From: CAZUZS01 sp964624795
GTDB lineage: Bacteria > Calditrichota > Calditrichia > RBG-13-44-9
Length of the DNA stretch: 20,687 bases
Assembly (NCBI GenBank): GCA_964624795.1
Contig: CAZUZS010000075.1
Location: 1 to 20,687, forward strand
Direction of reading: 5' to 3'
This document shows positions 1 to 6,380 of the stretch, one piece after another (positions within the stretch are counted from its first letter, which is position 1; each line of letters starts with the position of its first letter). A model generated the notes under the pieces. The model was not told the origin of the DNA. It did no database searches and was given only the letters and a program-made list of their open reading frames with translations. Both the position numbers and the translations under genes were made by a program.

Positions 1-1
1 T

Positions 2-67
2 AAAGGCAATTTACCGCGGGACGAGCTAGAAGCGGGTTTGCGGGAGATCGAAAATGCGGGTGGGTGA
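2..67 (+). CDS. C-terminal tail of an unidentified upstream gene (partial)
   Basis: From base 2 the sequence reads as 21 codons, KGNLPRDELEAGLREIENAGG, ending in TGA at 65-67. The composition (charged, amphipathic, no rare-residue runs) looks like real protein, and the frame is open to the window edge. Too little is visible to name a family. About 150 bases of AT-rich DNA follow before the next gene. They include a perfect 10-bp palindrome TTGTTAACAA at 197-206 that could be an operator for the SIR2-like gene. The coding call is an inference from composition only and could be wrong. Confidence 0.35.
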   Translation, partial: KGNLPRDELEAGLREIENAGG

Positions 68-213
68 AAAGGTAAAATGCTGGGCTCTCTTGAAATTTTA
101 GGATTTTTATTTCATTATTTTGGTGAACATTACATATATTTGGTAAAGGTTTCCGATGCGAAGTGAAATTAAGTAATATTAACCTCTAACAAATCATTGT
201 TAACAACATATAT

Positions 214-1164
214 GTGGTTAAGGAAATGATCGGTCTTTTTCTGGGTGCTGGATTTTCAAAATGGGCTGCAGATTTACCTTTAGTCAGTCAACTTTTTGAT
301 TTTCGAATTTCGCCATTTGGAGTGAGAGAGGAGGCGAAACTGAAGAAAGTTATGCAATTGAAGGATAATTGGGATGTAAGAAATTCCGGCAAGCAACCTG
401 AAAAATTTATTGCGGATGCCTTGGAATTTACCAAGAAGCAGAAAGAGTTAATTCTTTGGTATATTGTGCGTCGATTATCGGATAAATTTATTTGGACTGA
501 TTTCCACAGTCAACGATCACAAAGGCATATCCTAATGATCGATGAAAATCGTAAGTACGAGATCGATGGCGTAAGACGGGCTAATGCTTTTCTCGGGCAA
601 TTTGTGACCAACTTGTCAGGAATTATCACTACTAATTATGATCTTCTTGTGGAATATGCGCTGGGTACAAAAGGATTCAACTACGGCATTCTCGGACAAC
701 GGCTCGACGGCAGAGGCGCGTACCCTGTTTCTCAGTGGAATAATCCTGTTGTGCTCAAAGGAACTATTCCATTTGCAAAAATACATGGAAGCATTTCTTG
801 GGATGAAACATCATATTATACTGATGGAAGGCGAGGTTTGACTGGTAATGCCTTGATTGTTGCCCCAACACCAGAGAAACAACCTTCCGACCTACTTGAA
901 TTCCATTGGAACTTATCTGGGAAAATATTGTCCGAGTCGACATGTTTGGTTGTATTCGGATTTGCATTCAATCCATACGATGAAGCGGTTCTGGATCACC
1001 TTAAGAGAACAGGTCGGAATATCAAATCAGTGCTTTTGATTGATATTGCCCCCAATATTAATACGGCGAAATCTCTCTGGCCAAATGCCGATATCGTTTC
1101 AACATTGCCACCACCCCAAGACGATTTGCTAATAAATCATTGGATTGGGACGAAATGTGTATAA
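214..1164 (+). CDS. SIR2-like domain protein, probable NAD-processing defence protein
   Basis: A 316-aa protein with the hallmarks of the SIR2-like (SIR2_2-type) Rossmann family. A glycine-rich nucleotide loop GAGFS lies at residues 11-15, TTNYD at 139-143 with the usual conserved Asn, KIHGSISW at 189-196 whose His191 sits where the catalytic His of sirtuins lies, and FGFAFNPYDE at 248-257 near the C-terminus. No signal peptide or membrane segment is visible, so it should be cytosolic. In bacteria such SIR2-like domains are usually NADases or NAD sensors in anti-phage systems rather than deacetylases. I infer that role here, supported by the TIR remnant just downstream. There is no fused second domain. 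The GTG at 214 has no good ribosome site, and the ATG at 226 is an alternative start that keeps the nucleotide loop. It reads alone, with about 200 nt of non-coding DNA after it. Confidence 0.8.
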   Translation: MVKEMIGLFLGAGFSKWAADLPLVSQLFDFRISPFGVREEAKLKKVMQLKDNWDVRNSGKQPEKFIADALEFTKKQKELILWYIVRRLSDKFIWTDFHSQRSQRHILMIDENRKYEIDGVRRANAFLGQFVTNLSGIITTNYDLLVEYALGTKGFNYGILGQRLDGRGAYPVSQWNNPVVLKGTIPFAKIHGSISWDETSYYTDGRRGLTGNALIVAPTPEKQPSDLLEFHWNLSGKILSESTCLVVFGFAFNPYDEAVLDHLKRTGRNIKSVLLIDIAPNINTAKSLWPNADIVSTLPPPQDDLLINHWIGTKCV

Positions 1165-1373
1165 TAAAAATAGAATATTTAACATAATCAGGAACAGCCG
1201 AGAAGCGGTAACATGATTTTCATGATAAACTGATTTATGGACCGGTTTTTCTGTAAAGTTTGAATTTCTAACCACGAATGGCTTTGCGCGGCATTATTTG
1301 CCTACTTGGAATTATGATCATGGGCAATCTGAAATTAGCCTAACAAAATTGATTTTTAATTCAGGATGACAAT

Positions 1374-1926
1374 ATGACCAAACCTACCGTGTTTATCAGC
1401 TACGGCCACAAAGACGAGGAATGGAAAGACAGGTTTGTCACCTACCTTAGCGTGCTGTATGATTTGGAAATCTGGCGTGACCGCCGAATTGCGGGCGGTG
1501 ACAATTGACGAAGCGGAAAAATATTTAAACCAAGCGGTGGATGGTTTGCGGGAAGCTACAACGCTACATCATATACCACGTGGATTATTTGCCCATGCTA
1601 CCCTTTTCCGGCATCAACAAAATTTCCCCCAATCCTGGGGAGACCTGGATGAAGCCCGGGAGATTGCCGAATACGGGCAAATGCGGCTGCATCTTGCCGA
1701 TTACCACCTAGAAGCGTGCCGGGTTATCAATGACCAATTATCAATGAACAATGATCAAACAGCCAGTTTTGAGATCATTGAGAATGGTGAGACATTGCAC
1801 CTGACCAGAGAGGATATGGTGGCGAGATTTCAGGGGTATTTCGAGGCAGCAGAGCGGCTGGTTAAGGAGACGGGGTATCATCGCCGGGATGGGGAGATTG
1901 AGGAATTGAGAAATAAAAAATTGTGA
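1374..1926 (+). pseudogene. Decayed TIR-(NTPase)-TPR gene with internal deletion and frame break
   Basis: ATG at 1374, with AGGA 7 nt upstream, opens a clear TIR domain start: TVFISYGHKDEEWKDRF, then LEIWRDRRIAGGDN. It stops at TGA 1506-1508 after only 44 aa. From about 1500 another frame, open to 1926, reads as the C-terminal TPR-like end of a large TIR/NTPase/TPR protein: EAEKYLNQAVDGLREA, then GDLDEAREIAEYGQMRLH, FQGYFEAAERLVKETGYHRR and EEL. The two ends of one long gene are thus joined out of frame near 1500-1508, and the middle is missing. That middle would hold the rest of the TIR domain with its catalytic Glu, the NTPase and most repeats. No NADase activity can be expected. An open frame starts upstream at GTG 1435, but its first ~22 residues are only a shadow of the TIR frame. 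A short repeat sits in frame at 1728-1758. The family identity of the C-terminal half is from memory of the sequence pattern. Confidence 0.72.
1728..1758. repeat. Short ATGA-rich repeat inserted in frame in the TPR remnant
   Basis: The run CAATGACCAATTATCAATGA followed by ACAATGATCAA encodes an Asn/Asp/Gln-rich patch, INDQLSMNNDQ, between two conserved-looking stretches of the TPR remnant. Nineteen bases (1729-1747) are identical to 11009-11027, where the same element lies outside any gene just before the efflux operon. It resembles the short heptad-type repeats found dispersed in some bacterial genomes. Confidence 0.6.
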
Positions 1927-2160
1927 ATCCTCTACGAGGATTTGAAAAAGCGGTGTGTCCATTTTCTACAACAATTCGACCTCTACGAGGTCGGGGATTA
2001 GCTCATAATAGTGACCCAAAAATGATTATTAGTTTTCTGGCAAACTGTAGGAAATGCTCCAAAAATAATTGCCGTTTTGCAGGCGGAGCCGAACATCGTA
2101 GATGTTCCATTATTGTAGAAATTATGCATTAACACATGTCAACCATCCTCGTAGAGGATG
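1926..2160. repeat. Compound REP-like unit 1 (upstream of transposase)
   Basis: The unit has two inverted modules. The left module (1926-1992) holds hairpin AATCCTC-TAC-GAGGAT, then TTTCTACAACAAT, then hairpin GACCTC-TAC-GAGGTC. The right module (2091-2160) holds hairpin GAACATC-GTA-GATGTTC, then ATTATTGTAGAAAT, then hairpin CATCCTC-GTA-GAGGATG. Reverse-complemented, the right module matches the left in order and spacing: CTAC at 1932, 1966 and 1983; GTAG at 2098, 2115 and 2151. About 98 bp of unrelated sequence separates them. The unit ends directly against the transposase translation start. GTAG motifs beside hairpins are the recognition hallmark of REP sequences handled by RAYT proteins. 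Confidence 0.85.
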
Positions 2161-2178
2161 CATAAGAAAGGTGAGAAA

Positions 2179-2643
2179 ATGAAACCCGGTGTATTTATCC
2201 AATTATATGTCCATTTGGTATTCGCGGTGAAATACCGCGAACGATTATTAAGAAAGGAAATACAACCCGAAATTTTCAGCTATATTAGTGGCATAATTAC
2301 CAATCGCAAACACAAATCGATAATAATAAATGGTATGTCGGATCATCTCCACATATTGATTGGGTTGAATCCAAATGATAAAATATCTGACCTGGTTGGA
2401 ACGATAAAAAAGAGCTCATCTGCATTTATTAACGAGAAAAAATGGTTTCGAGGGAAATTTCATTGGCAAGATGGTTATGGTGCATTTTCTTATGGCAAAT
2501 CCCAAATCAACGATGTCTATAATTATATCAAAAATCAGGAGCTTCATCATAAAAAGTGCACCTTTCGAGAGGAATATATTGAATTCCTAAAACAATTTGA
2601 GATAGCATACGATGATAATTATTTGTTTGATTTTTTCGAATAA
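2179..2643 (+). CDS. REP-associated tyrosine transposase (RAYT), IS200/IS605-like Y1 HUH family
   Basis: A 154-aa single-strand DNA endonuclease/transposase of the Y1_Tnp family. Family members cut and rejoin DNA at hairpins through a 5'-phosphotyrosine. Visible signatures are HLVFAVKYRERLL at residues 12-24, the HUH motif as H56-L-H58 in SDHLHILIGL, and the catalytic Tyr helix VYNYIKNQELHH (residues 113-124, most likely Y116). The length is typical for the family. I chose ATG 2179 because AAAGGTGAG (2167-2175) lies just before it. An in-frame ATG at 2158 sits inside the last repeat hairpin and has no ribosome site. The gene lies exactly between two compound palindromic repeat units, the layout of REP/RAYT pairs, so I infer it acts on those repeats. 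It looks intact, and its base composition is AT-rich like the surrounding island. Confidence 0.9.
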   Translation: MKPGVFIQLYVHLVFAVKYRERLLRKEIQPEIFSYISGIITNRKHKSIIINGMSDHLHILIGLNPNDKISDLVGTIKKSSSAFINEKKWFRGKFHWQDGYGAFSYGKSQINDVYNYIKNQELHHKKCTFREEYIEFLKQFEIAYDDNYLFDFFE

Positions 2644-2685
2644 TAATTTCCCCCTCCATTATGATATATAATTGAAAATGATATA

Positions 2686-2944
2686 AATCCTCTACAAGGA
2701 TTGCGATCATTTGGGGGATGCGTTTTCTACAATAATTTGCCCTCTCCGAGGTCGGGAATTGGAAAATTCACAGACAATCATCTATTCGCATAGAAAATAG
2801 CATTTTATCAGATATTCAAAAATTTACGAAATGGCCATATGTCATAAAAAATCGATTGTTTTAAACCGAACTGGAACATCGTAGATGTTCGATTATTTTA
2901 GAAGCTATGGCATCCACACATGTTAACCATCCTCGTAGAGGATG
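2686..2944. repeat. Compound REP-like unit 2 (downstream of transposase)
   Basis: A second copy of the unit seen at 1926-2160, in the same orientation. The left module (2686-2753) has AATCCTCTACAAGGATT, TTTTCTACAATAATT and a worn second hairpin CCTCTCCGAGGTC. The right module (2874-2944) has GAACATCGTAGATGTTC, ATTATTTTAGAAG (GTAG lost to TTAG) and CATCCTCGTAGAGGATG. The central 120 bp show no clear similarity to the centre of unit 1 beyond the first few bases, so the modules and not the whole unit are conserved. It begins about 40 nt after the transposase stop codon. Confidence 0.85.
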
Positions 2945-2990
2945 AATAAAAATACCGGCTTCATTTACAAGACGATCATGCAAAATAATA

Positions 2991-3056
2991 AATCCTCTAC
3001 AAGGATTAAACAACGTGCGGGACCGTTTGTTACGATAATATTACCTCTGCGAGGCC
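2991..3056. repeat. Solitary left half-module of the REP-like unit
   Basis: AATCCTCTACAAGGATT at 2991-3007, then TTGTTACGATAATATT, then CCTCTGCGAGGCC, repeating the left module of units 1 and 2 with the same internal spacing. No right module follows before the TPR gene ends at 3215. The remaining ~155 bases contain a GC-rich hairpin, GCCGGT (3124-3129) pairing with ACCGGC (3141-3146), which may help end transcription of the minus-strand operon, although no T-run follows. Confidence 0.75.
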
Positions 3057-3214
3057 GGGAAGAGATGCAGACCAAGATTTGCCTCCCCCAACATCAGACC
3101 AGCAAATTCTAAATACCCAATTTGCCGGTCGTCGAGCAGCACCGGCCGGGTACGTAGCGCCACGTCAACCAACACAAAACATCATGGATATCCAATTATA
3201 GCGAAATATTACCC

Positions 3215-6199
3215 CTACTGCAATTTTTCGGCCTTGCGGTGGTATTTGCTTGCCTTCCACGATTTTCCCTGCGCTTCATAAACCAACCCCAAACCTTCGT
3301 AGGCCCTTGCATAGTTAGGATCTAATTCCAGCGCCTTCTCAAAACAAATAATCGCGTCATCGTAAGCTTGTTTCACCATGTAGGCCCCACCCAAGTTGCT
3401 GTAGGTAAGCGCCTCAGGTTTAACTTCAATGGCTTTTCTGTAAAACGTTATGGCAGAGTCATAATCCTTAACTTGTCCGCAGGCAAATCCCAAATGAAAA
3501 TAGACGAAATTGTAACGTTTCGGATCACCTTCAACCACCTTTTTAAACGCCCTTATCGCATCGTTGTATTTTTTGCTCCAGTAATATGCAACCGCCATTG
3601 AGTACCACGCACCCAAATGACCAGGATTCATTCCTATTGCTTTCTCCAGATAGGGAATTGCCTTCTCATATTCTTTCATAATATTGTAGGTTTCGCCAAG
3701 CTCGCTGTGCGCCTCGAAATAGTGCGGATCAACTTTAATGGCATTTTTTAGTGCTTCAATCGCCTGCGGGTATTCCTTTTCTTCCTTGTAGCACAGACCC
3801 AATTTATAATATGCCGCTTCCCAATCCGGCTTTATTTCAATCACCCTTTTATAGGAGGCAACGGCCTGTGAAAAATTCTTCTCCTCCTGGTAGACGCGAC
3901 CCAGATTAAGATGAGCCGATGCATGATTTGGGTCCAGTGCAATCGCTTTTTTATATGCTTCAATTGCCTGCGGATAGTTCTTCTCCGATTCATAAGCCCT
4001 TCCAATATTATTATATGTCCAGGCATCATCCGGATCGAACTCCAGCGCCTTTGTATAGGATTCTATGGCCTCCGAATATTTTTGTGCCGACAGGTAGCTG
4101 TTCCCAATGTTGTAAAAAGCGGCTGCAGACAAATCCGGGTTTATTATTATGGCCTCATTGTAGGATTCGACGGCATTCGGATAGTCCCCGGTATCGTTAT
4201 ATACAATTCCAAGGTCGAAATAAGCGTAACTATCATTCGGGCTTATCTCGATCGCCTTATTATAAGCCTCGATAGCCTGCGGGTAATCTTTTTGCATCCG
4301 GTAGATGTCGCCCAGGTTCCGATATGCCAGCGAATGCCTCGCATCCATTACGGCGGCCTTCTGAAAGGCTTTGATTGCCAGCGGATAGTTGTTTCCATTT
4401 TTGTAGGCCGCTCCCAAATTATTATAGTCGTCGGCCCCCGCACTCATGAATAGGGATTTTGTCTCGGTTACTTTCTTATAGAATTCAACGGCCTGCGGGT
4501 AGTTTTTTTCATCATAATAAATGTCGCCGACTTTTCTGTAAATACCGAAAAGCTTGTCGCCCGTCGTCATGTTTGCTGCGTCGGTTCCGGTAGCCTTCAG
4601 GGCATCCAATATCCCAATCGCCTTTGTATAGGCATCCACGGCCTGCGGATTTTTTTTCGCATCCTTGTAAGTATCCCCCAGCTTGACATATGCTTCATCC
4701 CAGTTCGGATTAATCTTAACCGCGCGCTTGTAAGATTCGATGGCCTGCGGGTAATCCTTTTCTTCCTGGTAAATAAGTCCCAGATTGTAATAGACCGAAG
4801 CATCGTTGGGATCTAATTCGGCGGCCTTCTTATAGGATACAACAGCCTGCGGATAATTATTTGATTTCCGGTAAGCATCCCCCAGATTTGTGTGGGCATT
4901 GGCCCAATCCGGGCTTATTGCAATCGCCTTCGTGTATGCTTCAATAGCGTTCGGATAGTCTTCCTGATTTTCGTAAGCAATGCCCAAACCATTATACGCC
5001 CGGGCGCAATCGGGATCGGCTTCAACAGCTTTTGTGAAACAATCGATAGCCGCCGGGTAATCTTTTTTGCTTATATAGTCATTTCCTAAATTGGTTTGAG
5101 CAACAGCATCATTCGGATTTATACTGATTGCTTTTTTATAACATTCAATGGCTTTATCCATTTGGTTGTCCATTGAATCATAAGTGACACCCATATTGAT
5201 ATAGGCATCCGCATAATCCGGATTTTTTTCGATTGCAAGTTGATATTTTTCCAGGGCTTTTTCATACTGATTGATATTCAGATAAATGTTAGCAAGAGAG
5301 TAGTATGAAGACGGATTTCCGGGGTCAGATTGAATGGCCTTTTCATGCGCATCGATTGCTTCCGGAATTTTTCCAAGCGACTCATAAGTATTTGCCAATC
5401 TGGTGTATGCATCAGTGAGATAGGGATCGCCTTCGATAGCCTTTTTAAATTGCTCCACTGCCTGGTCGTATTCTCCCTTATTTTGATAAACGATGCCAAG
5501 TCCGTAATATGCAAACTCCTGCTTCGGATCCAATTCGAGCGACTTGCGATAATTTCTCATCGCAGATTCATAATCTCCCTGATTGTTATAAACAAATCCC
5601 ATCCAAAAATAAGGGCGGGGCTCTTCAGGATCTATATCAATCGCCCTGCGGCAACATTCTTCCGCTTTTTCATTATCACCCCTATTAGAATAAATTGAAG
5701 CCAGAGAGCAAAGCGCATCAATATCACTCGGTTTTATTTTTAGCAATTTTTCATTATACTCGATTGCTTTTTCGTAATCCCCTTTAAATTGGTAAGAATT
5801 ACACATGTTTTGCAAGGAAAGACTGTGCTCCGGATTGATCTCCAGCGCTTTTTCAAGGTATTTGATAGCTTGCTCAAACTTTGATTGCATATTGTATTGG
5901 CCGCCAATATTTGCGTAGGCAACCACGTAGTCCGGCTTAAGATCAATTGCCTTTTTAAAACTTCTTATTGCTTTATCGTGCTGATTGAGGCGGCCATAAT
6001 AGTTGCCCATNNNNNNNNNNNNNNNNNNNNNNNNNNNNNNNNNNNNNNNNNNNNNNNNNNNNNNNNNNNNNNNNNNNNNNNNNNNNNNNNNNNNNNNNNN
6101 NNNNNNNNNNACTTTTGCCTGCTCCAACCGGCTGCCACATTCCACGCAAAATTGCATGGTATCATCAAATTCTTTGCTGCAGTTAGGACATTTTTTCAT
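3215..6199 (-). CDS. Zinc ribbon plus giant tetratricopeptide-repeat protein (contains assembly gap)
   Basis: The protein starts MKKCPNCSKEF and has a zinc ribbon with C4, C7, C18 and C21. After the 100-N gap it reads as 27 consecutive 34-residue TPR units to the C-terminus, with canonical W/Y-x2-LG, Y, A and P positions. Units 14 and 15 are longer, with inserts. Units 11-22 are strikingly alike (recurring NYPQAIEAY and KKAI), which suggests recent tandem duplication. There is no signal peptide or membrane span, so it is a cytosolic protein-binding scaffold. It lies 181 nt after the SPFH gene, with its own possible promoter. The drawn 994-aa length is provisional, because the gap size is nominal and frame continuity across it may be chance. 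The ribbon start matches its two operon neighbours, which supports one gene. The binding partner is unknown. Confidence 0.85.
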   Translation of the reverse strand: MKKCPNCSKEFDDTMQFCVECGSRLEQAKXXXXXXXXXXXXXXXXXXXXXXXXXXXXXXXXXXMGNYYGRLNQHDKAIRSFKKAIDLKPDYVVAYANIGGQYNMQSKFEQAIKYLEKALEINPEHSLSLQNMCNSYQFKGDYEKAIEYNEKLLKIKPSDIDALCSLASIYSNRGDNEKAEECCRRAIDIDPEEPRPYFWMGFVYNNQGDYESAMRNYRKSLELDPKQEFAYYGLGIVYQNKGEYDQAVEQFKKAIEGDPYLTDAYTRLANTYESLGKIPEAIDAHEKAIQSDPGNPSSYYSLANIYLNINQYEKALEKYQLAIEKNPDYADAYINMGVTYDSMDNQMDKAIECYKKAISINPNDAVAQTNLGNDYISKKDYPAAIDCFTKAVEADPDCARAYNGLGIAYENQEDYPNAIEAYTKAIAISPDWANAHTNLGDAYRKSNNYPQAVVSYKKAAELDPNDASVYYNLGLIYQEEKDYPQAIESYKRAVKINPNWDEAYVKLGDTYKDAKKNPQAVDAYTKAIGILDALKATGTDAANMTTGDKLFGIYRKVGDIYYDEKNYPQAVEFYKKVTETKSLFMSAGADDYNNLGAAYKNGNNYPLAIKAFQKAAVMDARHSLAYRNLGDIYRMQKDYPQAIEAYNKAIEISPNDSYAYFDLGIVYNDTGDYPNAVESYNEAIIINPDLSAAAFYNIGNSYLSAQKYSEAIESYTKALEFDPDDAWTYNNIGRAYESEKNYPQAIEAYKKAIALDPNHASAHLNLGRVYQEEKNFSQAVASYKRVIEIKPDWEAAYYKLGLCYKEEKEYPQAIEALKNAIKVDPHYFEAHSELGETYNIMKEYEKAIPYLEKAIGMNPGHLGAWYSMAVAYYWSKKYNDAIRAFKKVVEGDPKRYNFVYFHLGFACGQVKDYDSAITFYRKAIEVKPEALTYSNLGGAYMVKQAYDDAIICFEKALELDPNYARAYEGLGLVYEAQGKSWKASKYHRKAEKLQ
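6011..6110. other. Assembly gap (100 N) inside the TPR gene
   Basis: Exactly 100 N, the usual placeholder for an unknown gap length. It falls between the zinc ribbon and the first visible TPR, within internally repetitive DNA where assembly tends to break. The true repeat number and the linkage of the two halves are not shown by the sequence. Confidence 0.97.
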
Positions 6200-6281
6200 A
6201 TCTGTTACTCTGGATACCTTTTTTGGGGATTATCAATTGCCTCGCGGCCCAATTAATTTGTAAGCGAAATCAGTTGTTTAT

Positions 6282-6287
6282 ATTATA
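6282..6287 (-). promoter_or_regulatory. Possible -10 box ahead of the TPR gene
   Basis: The minus strand reads TATAAT here within an A/T-rich stretch (TTTATAATATAAAC), about 83 nt before the TPR start codon. The -35 region at the right distance is poor (GAGAGT at best). It could give the TPR gene its own transcription start in addition to read-through from the SPFH gene. Confidence 0.22.
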
Positions 6288-6380
6288 AATATTCGGATTT
6301 TCCGACTCTCCTGAGACATTCGCTCACCAAAAAGCTCCTGCTCAGAACATGCGCCGGATTAGCGCATCGAACCGGCGTCC

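Noticed and set aside
1926..2160. CRISPR array from the repeated hairpins
   Set aside because: The repeats are inverted modules of different hairpins with unequal spacing, not identical direct repeats with regular spacers, and there are no cas genes.
3020..3190. Minus-strand open frame reading LVDVALRTRPVLLDDRQIGYLEFAG
   Set aside because: The composition looks protein-like, but it has a stop directly upstream, no start with a ribosome site, under 50 codons, and it runs into the half-module repeat. A fragment of a lost gene is possible but unsupported.
3911..4453. 180-codon open frame on the plus strand inside the TPR gene, with several similar ones along the array
   Set aside because: It is antisense to a strongly supported TPR array, and its repetitive, Ile/Arg-rich translation simply mirrors the repeats.
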